Source: Nitriliruptoraceae bacterium
GTDB taxonomy: Bacteria > Actinomycetota > Nitriliruptoria > Nitriliruptorales > Nitriliruptoraceae
Direction: 5' to 3'
Assembly: GCA_007131525.1 (NCBI GenBank)
Contig: SLQK01000332.1
Span: 1 to 18,875, forward strand
DNA length: 18,875 nt
Part shown: in pieces, positions 7,151-14,195 of the stretch
How positions within the stretch are numbered: the first letter of the stretch is position 1
Layout: every line of letters begins with the position of its first letter
Made by a program: the position numbers and the translations under genes
Notes under the pieces: generated by a model
What the model saw: the letters and a program-made list of their open reading frames with translations, nothing else
Database searches by the model: none
Told to the model about the DNA's origin: nothing

Positions 7151-7215
7151 CGCCCGGGGTCCTGCCGCGTGCCCACCGGCCGGTCGCTGCGGTCGCGGCG
7201 CGGCGCGGCGCCGGT

Positions 7216-7668
7216 TCACTCCGGGGCGAGCCGGCGCAGCAGCGCCGACGGCCCCACGACCCGGGCGCCGAGCTCGTGCGCACGGTCCCGCAGCCCCCGG
7301 TCGGCGGTGACCACGGTGTCGGTGCTGGTCCCCTCCGGGGCCACGGTCAGCCTGCTCTCGAGGAGCGCCACGATGCGGTCGTCGGCCGCGTCTGGCCCCT
7401 CGGTCGTGGCGTGCACCACCTCGATGTCGCCGTGGCGACCTGACCGCAACGCTCGGCCGGCCCGGCCCTCGACCACGAGCAGGACGGGGCCGGTGCGGCT
7501 CGCACCGAGGTCTTGGAGCTCTCTCAGCAGCCGTGCGGTGGCCGCCGCGCGATCACGCCACCAGCCGTCGGGGCGGCTGGCGAGCACGTTCATCGCATCG
7601 ATGATGAGCCGTCCCTCGTCGGGCAGCGTCACGGGATCGGCCGCCCGCGGCCGCGATCCAGCGGTCAT
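7216..7668 (-). CDS. NYN/PIN-like domain protein (putative RNA-processing nuclease)
   Basis: This 150-residue protein resembles the NYN/YacP branch of the PIN-like nuclease fold. The first strand gives LIIDAMNVLASRPDGWWRDR (21-40) with D24 and N27. Later acidic positions are D96/D97 in GPDAADDRIVALL and D123 in VVTADRGLRDRAHELGARVVG (119-139). This spacing of Asp residues is the usual metal-binding pattern, and members act on or bind RNA. The ATG at 7668-7666 overlaps the TGA of the DUF2237 gene (ATGA), so the two are coupled. A much longer reading from about 7995 is only the shadow of the DUF2237 gene and is rejected. Confidence 0.8.
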   Translation of the reverse strand: MTAGSRPRAADPVTLPDEGRLIIDAMNVLASRPDGWWRDRAAATARLLRELQDLGASRTGPVLLVVEGRAGRALRSGRHGDIEVVHATTEGPDAADDRIVALLESRLTVAPEGTSTDTVVTADRGLRDRAHELGARVVGPSALLRRLAPE

Positions 7669-8057
7669 CCGTCGAGGTCGCGGGCATCGTCGGGGACGTC
7701 GACGGCGTAGCGGCGGAGCACCTCCAGCGGCACGAGTTCGAGCACCCGTTCGTTCGTGGCGCCCAGCACCACGGGGGCCGCAGCGCCGTCCTGGTGTGCC
7801 CGTAACCAGTTGGGCGCCGTCACGCACCACCGGTCGCCGGGCTGCAGCCCGGGGAACCGGAACTGGGGCCGGGGTGTGCTGAGGTCGTTGCCGATCGCCC
7901 GTTGGTGGGCGAGGAACTCGGCCGTGACCACGGCGCAGATCGTGTGGCTGCCGAGGTCCTCCGGCCCCGTGCGGCAGGCGCCGTCGCGGAACCACCCGGT
8001 CAGGGGATCGAGGCTGCAGGGCTCGAGGTCACCCCCGAGCACGTTGCGTTCGTCCAT
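7665..8057 (-). CDS. DUF2237 family protein
   Basis: This 130-residue protein matches the DUF2237 signature closely: NVLGGDLEPCSLDPLTGWFRDG, TGPEDLGSHTICAVVTAEFL, then GNDLSTPRPQFRFPGLQPGDRWCVTAPNW. The family has no established biochemical role to my knowledge; conserved Cys, Asp and Trp residues suggest a small enzyme or ligand-binding protein. The C-terminus (about 92-130, VVLGATNERVLELVPLEVLRRYAVD) extends past the core. The ATG at 8057 gives the family's normal N-terminus; its ribosome binding site is weak. It is the first gene of a minus-strand series that continues into the NYN-domain gene, and it is divergent from the ligase gene starting at 8174. Confidence 0.88.
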   Translation of the reverse strand: MDERNVLGGDLEPCSLDPLTGWFRDGACRTGPEDLGSHTICAVVTAEFLAHQRAIGNDLSTPRPQFRFPGLQPGDRWCVTAPNWLRAHQDGAAAPVVLGATNERVLELVPLEVLRRYAVDVPDDARDLDG

Positions 8058-8173
8058 GCGGTCGAGGCTACCCAGAGGTGCGCTCGGTGGTCGTCGGTAG
8101 GGTGGGGGAGCGTGAGCAAGGGCCGGCGCGGCGGCCAGCCAGCGACCCGGCGCACAGGGCAGGAGCGGACAGG

Positions 8174-9379
8174 ATGCAGCAGCGACCGAGCGCGCACCGA
8201 CGGCGACCGGATCCGGATGATCGACCCTTCGCAGCCGAGGAGGTGCTCCCGCGCCCGCACCCATCCTCGACGCTGTCGGCACCCCTGCGGATCGCGGTGC
8301 TGATGGGCGGCGCGAACAGCGAGCGGTACACCTCGCTGTCGACGGGAGTGGCGATCGCGCGAGCGTTGCGCTGGGTCGGGCACGCGGTCGCCGCCGTCGA
8401 CTCCGCGCAGGCGCCGATCCCGGTCGATCGTGGGGTGGAGCAGGCCTTCCTGACCGCCGAGGTGGCTGAGGAGGACATCCCCGACACCCCCGTGTCCCCG
8501 ACCGTGGTGACCCCGCCGGACCTGGCCGCGCTGGCGGAGGTCCGCGCCCGACAGGAGGACGGCGTGATGGCGCCCGGCCTGCTGCCGATCCTGCGTGCCG
8601 CGGACGTGGTGTTCGTCACGACCTTCGGCGACGAAGGGGAGATGGGCAACAGCCAGCGCTACCTCGAGAAGCACGGCCTCGTCTACACGGGTCCGACCCC
8701 TGATGTCTGCGACCTGACCTTCGACAAGGTGAGGAGCAAGGAGGTCGTCGCCGCCCACGGCATCGACACCCCGGCCTGGCACCTGGTGCGTCGTGGCCAC
8801 CTCGACGAGGACCTCCGTGGTCTCACCCTCCCCGGACCCTGGATCGTCAAGCCCCACGCCGGCGGGTCGACGATCGGGCTGACGAAGGTCGACGATCCTG
8901 CCGAGCTGCCGGCGGCCTGTCGGCTGGCGACCGCCGAGGACCGCGATGCGCTGATCGAGGAGTACGTGCCCGGTCGGGACCTGACCATCGCCGCCCTGGG
9001 GGACCGCGTCTTCGCGGTCGTCGAGCCGCTCAGTGACCACGAGGTCTTCAGCTACGAGGCGAAGTACACCCCCGGCGAGGCGCGGAAGGAGGTCCCGGCC
9101 AACCTGTCACCAGCAGACACCGCGCGCGTACGGCGGCTGACGGGTGAGGTCCACCAGATCCTCGGGATCGGGGAGGCCACCTCGCGGGCTGACTTCCGGC
9201 TCGCTCCCGACGGTCGGCTGGTGTTCCTCGAGACCAACCCGGTCCCGGGCATGACCCCGCGGTCCAGCTACCCGATGTCGGCCGCGTCCGAGGGCGTGGC
9301 CTTCCCGGAGCTGTGCGAGGACATCGTCGTCCGCGCGTTGCGCCGCGCCGGTCGCAGCGTGGCGGGGCTGCAGTCATGA
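8174..9379 (+). CDS. D-alanine-D-alanine ligase-like ATP-grasp enzyme
   Basis: This 401-residue cytoplasmic enzyme has the Ddl layout. The N-terminal domain has LMGGANSERYTSLSTG (43-58), with E50 matching the E15 of E. coli DdlB. Residues 184-189 give DKVRSK. The ATP-grasp part has WIVKPHAGGSTIGLTKV (223-239), IEEYVPGRDLTIAAL (261-275), SYEAKY (293-298), and metal ligands D340, E353 and N355 in RADFRLAPDGRLVFLETNPVPGMT. Two things are odd. About 50 extra residues (near 80-135) precede the conserved loop. That loop reads TFGDEGEMG (150-158) where DdlB has LHGxxGEDG, so the first-subsite His is Phe151. It may be a true Ddl or a paralogue ligating other amino acids. The ATG at 8174 has AGGAG 8 bases upstream. 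The stop overlaps the next gene's start (ATGA). Confidence 0.85.
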   Translation: MQQRPSAHRRRPDPDDRPFAAEEVLPRPHPSSTLSAPLRIAVLMGGANSERYTSLSTGVAIARALRWVGHAVAAVDSAQAPIPVDRGVEQAFLTAEVAEEDIPDTPVSPTVVTPPDLAALAEVRARQEDGVMAPGLLPILRAADVVFVTTFGDEGEMGNSQRYLEKHGLVYTGPTPDVCDLTFDKVRSKEVVAAHGIDTPAWHLVRRGHLDEDLRGLTLPGPWIVKPHAGGSTIGLTKVDDPAELPAACRLATAEDRDALIEEYVPGRDLTIAALGDRVFAVVEPLSDHEVFSYEAKYTPGEARKEVPANLSPADTARVRRLTGEVHQILGIGEATSRADFRLAPDGRLVFLETNPVPGMTPRSSYPMSAASEGVAFPELCEDIVVRALRRAGRSVAGLQS

Positions 9380-11427
9380 CCGCAGGGCCCCGGGCCGGGG
9401 TGGACGCCCCCTCCCGCCCGACCCGTGAGGTCAGGGAGCTCTCCCACCTCCGGATCGCGATGTCCGACGGTGTCCGGCTCGCGGCCCGCATCTGGCTGCC
9501 CGTGGACGCCGACCGGGACCCCGTCCCCGCGTTGCTCGAGTACCTGCCCTACCGCAAGAACGACGCCACCGCGCTGCGCGACCGCGAGCGTGGGACCGAG
9601 CTCGCCTCCTACGGCTACGCGGTCGTGCGCGTGGACCTGCGCGGGTCGGGCGACTCGGAAGGGTTGATGTTCGACGAGTACGCCCGGCAGGAGCTCGACG
9701 ACGGCTGCGAGGTGATCGCCTGGCTCGCGGCGCAGGCCTGGTGCAACGGCAACGTCGGGATGAAGGGCATCTCCTGGGGCGGGTTCAACGCCCTGCAGAT
9801 CGCGGCGCTGCGCCCACCGGCGCTCAAGGCGGTGGTCAGCGTCTGCTCCACCGACGACCGGTACGCCGACGACGTCCACTACCACGGCGGGTGCGTGATC
9901 GCCTCGGAGATGCTGCCGTGGTCGACCCGCATGCTGTCGGCCGGGGCGAGACCCCCCGACCCGCTGAGCTTCGGGGAGGGCTGGCGCGAGGCCTGGTTGG
10001 CACGGCTCGACGTCACCCCTTTCGTGGCGACCTGGCTGACCCACCAGCGCCGGGACGACTACTGGAAGCACGGGTCGGTGGCCGAGGACCTCGACGCCAT
10101 GCAGGCTGCCGTCTACATGGTCGGCGGGTGGGACGACGCCTACCGCGACGCGGTGCTGCGGGTGCTGGAGGGCTACTCGGGCCCGCGCAAGGGGCTCATC
10201 GGGCCCTGGGGGCACGTCTACCCCGACTACGGCGCGCCGGGTGCCCCGATCGATTTCATCGGCGAGATGATCCGGTTCTGGGACCACTGGCTCAAGGGCA
10301 TCGACACCGGCATCATGGACGAGCCGATGCTCCGGGTGTTCCTGCGGGAGACGCTCGACCACCACCCCCACCGGGCGGAGCGGGTCGGGGTGTGGGCGAC
10401 CGAGCCGAGCTGGCCGTCGCCCTCGGTCAGCGAGCAGCGGTGGCTGCTGGGCTCCGACCACCGGCTGTGGCTGGACGACGGTCGGACCTCGGCCGATCGC
10501 TCACCCGAGGACTCCCACACCCTGGTCGGCAGCCAGACCGCCGGCATCGAGGCCGGTGCCTACATGGGTGCCGGGATCGTGGAGGACCTGCCCGGGGACC
10601 AGCGCCGTGAGGATGGCCTCGCGCTGACCTACGACTCCGCGCCGCTGGAGGCGCCCCTGACGATCCTGGGGCAGCCGGAGCTGCGGCTCACGCTGTCGGT
10701 GGACCAGCCGTTGGCGCTCGCCGCCGCGCGGCTCACCGAGATCACCCCGGCCGGGGTGTCGCGGCTGGTCGCACGGGGGCTGCTCAACCTCACCCACCGC
10801 GACAGCCACGAGCACCCGACCCCGATGGTGCCCGGTGCGCAGACCGCGGTGACCATCCAGCTGAGCGCCGCCGGTCACACCTTCAGCCAGGGCAGCCGCC
10901 TGCGGGTGGCCATCTCGCCGACCTACTGGCCCTGGGCGTGGCCCTCGCCGGAACCGGTGACCCTCAGCCTCCATCCCATCGAGGGCTGCGTCCTCGCCCT
11001 GCCCCTGCGCACCCCCCAGCCCGGCGAGGAGGAGCTGCCGAGGTTCCTGCTCGGGGACGGGGACGGCGAGGACCAGCCGACCCGCGGCGGGGAGCGGCAG
11101 GTCGTCCACGACTGGGTGTCGGGCCGCTCCACCCTGCGGGCCTGGTTCGACGAGCAGCAGGTCCGCCTCCCCGATGGCTTGGAGCTGACCGAGCACTGGG
11201 AGCGCGCCTTCTCGATCGTCGAGGGTGCGCCGCTCACCGCCGAGGTGCGCTCGGAGCGGACCTCGGAGCTGTCACGGGGTGACTGGCGGGTGCGGGTGGT
11301 GGCCACCTCGACGATGTCGGGCGACGCCAGCACCTTCCACGTCACCAGCGCCCTCGACGCCTACGAGGCCGGTGTGCGGATCGCGGCCCGCCAGTGGCGC
11401 TTCGAGATCCCCCGCGACCTCGTGTGA
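9376..11427 (+). CDS. CocE/NonD family (S15-type) serine hydrolase
   Basis: This 683-residue protein resembles the CocE/X-prolyl dipeptidyl-peptidase family, which hydrolyses esters or acyl-peptide bonds. The alpha/beta-hydrolase core spans about 20-350. It has MSDGVRLAARIWLP (29-42), EYLPYRK (55-61), DLRGSGDSEG (87-96), nucleophile Ser133 in GISWGGFN, acid D254 in VGGWDDAYRD, and His280 in GPWGHVYPDYG. After about residue 400 comes the C-terminal beta-rich domain of this family (GQPELRLTLSVD, SRLRVAISPTYWPWAWPSPEP). No signal peptide is seen, so it is probably cytoplasmic. The ATG at 9376 overlaps the ligase stop, so the ligase-like enzyme and the hydrolase are translationally coupled. The last 110 residues (VVHDWVSGRSTLR... 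to the end) are longer than the typical core and may be a lineage extension. The substrate is unknown. Confidence 0.88.
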   Translation: MTAGPRAGVDAPSRPTREVRELSHLRIAMSDGVRLAARIWLPVDADRDPVPALLEYLPYRKNDATALRDRERGTELASYGYAVVRVDLRGSGDSEGLMFDEYARQELDDGCEVIAWLAAQAWCNGNVGMKGISWGGFNALQIAALRPPALKAVVSVCSTDDRYADDVHYHGGCVIASEMLPWSTRMLSAGARPPDPLSFGEGWREAWLARLDVTPFVATWLTHQRRDDYWKHGSVAEDLDAMQAAVYMVGGWDDAYRDAVLRVLEGYSGPRKGLIGPWGHVYPDYGAPGAPIDFIGEMIRFWDHWLKGIDTGIMDEPMLRVFLRETLDHHPHRAERVGVWATEPSWPSPSVSEQRWLLGSDHRLWLDDGRTSADRSPEDSHTLVGSQTAGIEAGAYMGAGIVEDLPGDQRREDGLALTYDSAPLEAPLTILGQPELRLTLSVDQPLALAAARLTEITPAGVSRLVARGLLNLTHRDSHEHPTPMVPGAQTAVTIQLSAAGHTFSQGSRLRVAISPTYWPWAWPSPEPVTLSLHPIEGCVLALPLRTPQPGEEELPRFLLGDGDGEDQPTRGGERQVVHDWVSGRSTLRAWFDEQQVRLPDGLELTEHWERAFSIVEGAPLTAEVRSERTSELSRGDWRVRVVATSTMSGDASTFHVTSALDAYEAGVRIAARQWRFEIPRDLV

Positions 11428-11500
11428 GCGCGATCGAGCTCGGTGCCGAGTAGGGCCGTTGGTCCTGGCTGCGCGGCACTGCAGCGCCTGGGGTGGGGCC
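11428..11500 (+). terminator. Downstream region of the CocE gene with two weak hairpins
   Basis: CTCGG (11439-11443) with CCGAG (11446-11450), and GCTGC (11468-11472) with GCAGC (11481-11485), form short stems after the stop at 11427. They may end the ligase-hydrolase transcript before the nos cluster. The stems are short and there is no T-run. Confidence 0.2.
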
Positions 11501-11505
11501 TTTGG

Positions 11506-11550
11506 TCACAATCTATAGCCAAACGCTAACGTTTGGTTGTTCACTTGTGA
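11506..11550. promoter_or_regulatory. AT-rich nested inverted repeats, probable operator/promoter of nosZ
   Basis: A perfect inverted repeat, CCAAACG (11519-11525), 4 bp, CGTTTGG (11530-11536), is nested almost concentrically inside TCACAA (11506-11511) and TTGTGA (11545-11550). A further TCAC-TT-GTGA lies at 11541-11550. The stretch from about 11501 to 11554 is strikingly AT-rich compared with the rest of the window. TTGGTC at 11502-11507 and TAACGT at 11527-11532 could be a weak -35/-10 pair (19-bp spacing), which would put the inner repeat over the -10, as for a repressor. TATAGC at 11514-11519 is an alternative -10. It does not match the TTGA-N6-TCAA box of FNR/NnrR-type regulators. The regulator is unknown. 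Confidence 0.6.
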
Positions 11551-11636
11551 TTTCCTGGGGGTGCCGGGCGGTTCGAGGCCCCGGCCGCAGGTCGGACGGG
11601 CCCGGTCACCACACCTGACACCCTTGGGAGCCGACC

Positions 11637-13664
11637 ATGAGCAGCGAGACGACCTCCCGGACCGGCTGGATGACGAGCAGGACCGGCCTGGTGCTGTTCC
11701 TGGTGCTGGGGCTGGTCCTCGGCGCCGTGGGTGCACGGCTGGGCGCCGGTGTCGCCAGTGGCGGGGACCTGGCAGCGGTGGCCAACCAGCGTGGGCTGAC
11801 GGGTGAGCAGGCGCAGGCGGCCCTGGCCACCTTCGTCGCGCCGGGCGAGCACGACGACTACCTGATCTTCGCCTCCGGCGGGCACTCCGGCCAGGTGCAC
11901 GTCATCGGGGTGCCGTCGATGCGGCTGCTGAAGACCATCCCGGTGTTCGCGCCCGACGCCTGGTCCGGCTACGGCTTCGGCGCGGACTGGACCGAGGAGC
12001 TGCTGGAGGAGGGCTCGGACCCGGCGCAGAACGATCCGTTGCTGTGGGGCGACACCCACCACCCAGCGTTGTCCGAGACCGACGGCGACTACGACGGCCG
12101 CTTCCTCTACATCAACGACCGCGCCAACGGGCGCATCGCCATGATCGATCTGCGGGACTTCAAGACCAAGCAGCTCTACGACATCCCGAACCTGCAGAGC
12201 TCGCACGGTGGGGTGTTCGCGACGCCCAACACCGAGTACGTGCACATCTCGGCGAAGACGCCCGCCCCGATGTGGGCCGAGGACGGCTACGCCGACCTCG
12301 ACGACTACGCGGAGGAGTTCCGTTCGGCCTCGACGTTCCTGTCGGTCGACCAGGACACGGGCCGGTTCCTGCCGGAGGAGAGCTTCCAGATCGAGCTGCC
12401 GCCCTACAACCAGGACCTCGCGGACGCCGGGAAGCTCGCGAGCGACGGGTGGGCGTTCATCAACAGCTACAACACCGAGATGGCCGTCGGCGGCATCCTT
12501 GAGGGTCGCGAGCCCCTCGAGCAGGGCGCCATCACCAACGACTTCGACTTCCTGCACATCATCAACTGGCACAAGGCCGAGCAGGTCGTGGCCGATGGCA
12601 AGTACGTCGAGCTGAACGGGATGCGCATCATCACCCTCGACACCGCGATCGAGGAGGAGCTCCTCTACTTCGCGCCCGAGCCCCGCAACCCCCACGGCGT
12701 GGACGTCTCGCCCGACGGCAACTACATCACCGTCTCCGGCAAGCTCGACCCGAACGCCACCATCTACTCGATCGAGCGGATCGAGGCGGCGATCGAGAAC
12801 GGCGACATCGAGGGCCACGATCCCTTCGGGGTGCCGATCCTGACCTTCGACTCGGTCGTGGAGGCGCAGGTCGAGCTCGGCGGCGGCCCCCTGCACACCC
12901 AGTACGACGGCGACGGCAACGCCTACACGAGCCTGTTCGTCGAGAGTGCGGTCGCGAAGTGGACGCTTGGCCCCGAGGCCGGGGTCAGTGAGGGCGACGC
13001 CTGGCAGCTCGTCGACAAGATCCCCGTCCACTACAACATCGGTCACCTCGTCAGCTCCCACGGTGACACCGTCAACCCGCAGACCGACTACCTCGTCGCG
13101 ATGAACAAGTGGGCGGTCGACCGGCACACACCCGTGGGCACCTTGCACCCGCAGAACTTCCAGCTGATCGACGTCAGCGGGGAGGAGATGCAGCTGCTGA
13201 AGGACATGCCGATCGGGTTCGGCGAACCGCACTACGCCCAGATGGTGGCGGTCGACGTGCTCGCCGACACGGTGTGGACCACCTACCCCGAGGTGGGGAT
13301 GGACACGCTCACCCTCGAGGCATCACCGGTCGCGACCACCTACGACGAGGCCCGCATCGAGGTCAACGGTGACGTCGTCGACGTCTACGTCGCCGTCCTG
13401 CGCAGCCACTTCAAGCCCGACATCGTGCGGGTGAAGGAGGGGCAGACCGTCAACTTCCACCTGACGAGCATCGAGACCGCGCAGGACGCCACCCACGGGT
13501 TCGCGCTCCCCGCCTACAACGCCCAGGCGAGCCTCGACCCCGGTGAAACCCTCACGGTGACGATCGAGGCCGACCGCACCGGCTCCTTCGCCTTCTACTG
13601 CACGGAGTTCTGCTCGGCGCTGCATCTGGAGATGCAGGGCTGGCTGCTGGTCGAACCGGCCTGA
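11637..13664 (+). CDS. nosZ: Nitrous oxide reductase NosZ
   Basis: This 675-residue enzyme would reduce N2O to N2 outside the membrane in the last step of denitrification. The N-terminal seven-bladed propeller supplies the CuZ site; all seven histidines can be placed: H141 and H142 (WGDTHHP), H190 (SSHGG), H353 (NPHGVDVSPDG), H420 (GGPLHTQYDG), H470 (NIGHLVSSHGDT) and H532 (GEPHYAQ). The C-terminal cupredoxin domain (about 575-675) carries the CuA ligands H620 (DATHGFALP), C655, C659, H663 and M666 (CTEFCSALHLEM). Residue 657, whose backbone carbonyl binds copper, is Glu where classical NosZ has Trp. The N-terminus has a hydrophobic segment (17-33) without a twin-arginine motif, so export is Sec-like as in clade II, perhaps leaving a membrane anchor. 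There is no C-terminal haem domain. The ATG at 11637 has GGGAG 6 bases upstream. It heads the nos cluster. Confidence 0.97.
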   Translation: MSSETTSRTGWMTSRTGLVLFLVLGLVLGAVGARLGAGVASGGDLAAVANQRGLTGEQAQAALATFVAPGEHDDYLIFASGGHSGQVHVIGVPSMRLLKTIPVFAPDAWSGYGFGADWTEELLEEGSDPAQNDPLLWGDTHHPALSETDGDYDGRFLYINDRANGRIAMIDLRDFKTKQLYDIPNLQSSHGGVFATPNTEYVHISAKTPAPMWAEDGYADLDDYAEEFRSASTFLSVDQDTGRFLPEESFQIELPPYNQDLADAGKLASDGWAFINSYNTEMAVGGILEGREPLEQGAITNDFDFLHIINWHKAEQVVADGKYVELNGMRIITLDTAIEEELLYFAPEPRNPHGVDVSPDGNYITVSGKLDPNATIYSIERIEAAIENGDIEGHDPFGVPILTFDSVVEAQVELGGGPLHTQYDGDGNAYTSLFVESAVAKWTLGPEAGVSEGDAWQLVDKIPVHYNIGHLVSSHGDTVNPQTDYLVAMNKWAVDRHTPVGTLHPQNFQLIDVSGEEMQLLKDMPIGFGEPHYAQMVAVDVLADTVWTTYPEVGMDTLTLEASPVATTYDEARIEVNGDVVDVYVAVLRSHFKPDIVRVKEGQTVNFHLTSIETAQDATHGFALPAYNAQASLDPGETLTVTIEADRTGSFAFYCTEFCSALHLEMQGWLLVEPA

Positions 13665-13670
13665 CCGTCC

Positions 13671-13698
13671 GCTGGGCTCGGCGACCGCCGAGCCCAGC
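13671..13698 (+). terminator. Strong 12-bp hairpin directly after nosZ
   Basis: GCTGGGCTCGGC (13671-13682) and GCCGAGCCCAGC (13687-13698) are exact complements around the tetraloop GACC, starting 6 bases after the nosZ stop. There is no T-run. It may be a full terminator, a leaky attenuator that lowers expression of the downstream genes relative to nosZ, or a 3' end stabiliser. The next gene follows 71 bp later with no obvious promoter, so partial read-through is the favoured reading. Confidence 0.7.
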
Positions 13699-13769
13699 CG
13701 ACGAACCGGCCCGTTGGCCCCACGACCCACCCCCTGACCCGCCCGCTGACCAACCCCAGGAGCACCACC

Positions 13770-14138
13770 ATGCGAACCACCCCGGCCCTGATCGCCTCCC
13801 TGGCCCTCGGCCTCCTCCTGACCGGCTGTGGCGGTGACGGCACGGCGGGCTCCGACGACGACAGCGCCGCCGATGCCCTGACCATCGTTGCCACCGAGTA
13901 CGAGTTCACACCCGCCGAGGTCACGATCCCGGCCGACACGCCCACGGAGATCGTGCTCGTCAACGAGGGCATCGTCGAGCACGACTGGACCATCGACGAG
14001 CTCGATGTGGAGATCTACGCGGCTGCCGGCGAGTCGGCCACCGCCACCGTCACCGCTGCCGCCGGCACCTACGACGTCTACTGCTCGATCCCGGGGCACC
14101 GCGACCTGGGGATGGTGGGCGTGCTCGAGGTCGGCTGA
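13770..14138 (+). CDS. Lipoprotein cupredoxin (type 1 copper, plastocyanin-like)
   Basis: This 122-residue secreted lipoprotein has a signal peptide ending in the lipobox LLTGC, so Cys20 should be lipidated and anchor it to the outer face of the membrane. A Gly/Asp/Ser-rich linker (21-35) follows. The cupredoxin domain (36-122) shows typical ligands: H71 (GIVEHDWTID), C105, H110 and M115 (YCSIPGHRDLGM, a C-x4-H-x4-M loop). This is a complete type 1 blue-copper set, so it should be redox active. Its place between nosZ and nosD suggests that it passes electrons to NosZ or handles copper for it; that is an inference. The ATG at 13770 has AGGAG 7 bases upstream. A strong hairpin lies in the gap after nosZ. 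Confidence 0.92.
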   Translation: MRTTPALIASLALGLLLTGCGGDGTAGSDDDSAADALTIVATEYEFTPAEVTIPADTPTEIVLVNEGIVEHDWTIDELDVEIYAAAGESATATVTAAAGTYDVYCSIPGHRDLGMVGVLEVG

Positions 14139-14183
14139 GCGCCGATGACGGGCGAGGTCCGAGCCCGACGACGCCATCCCTGC

Positions 14184-14189
14184 AGGGAG
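14184..14189 (+). promoter_or_regulatory. Ribosome binding site deciding the nosD start at 14196
   Basis: AGGGAG sits 6 bases before the ATG at 14196. The in-frame ATG at 14145 has no such site, so the shorter start is chosen. Confidence 0.7.
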
Positions 14190-14195
14190 CGATCG

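Noticed and set aside
7669..7995. Longer start for the NYN-domain gene
   Set aside because: The extra 109 residues are Arg/Pro-rich and lie fully within the DUF2237 coding region in another frame.
11541..13232. Long minus-strand open frame opposite nosZ
   Set aside because: nosZ is certain from its CuZ and CuA ligands. The opposite frame is a codon-bias shadow rich in Val, Asp, Gly and His.
14145..14195. Upstream ATG for nosD at 14145
   Set aside because: It has no ribosome binding site and adds only a charged 17-residue leader, whereas 14196 has AGGGAG at ideal spacing.
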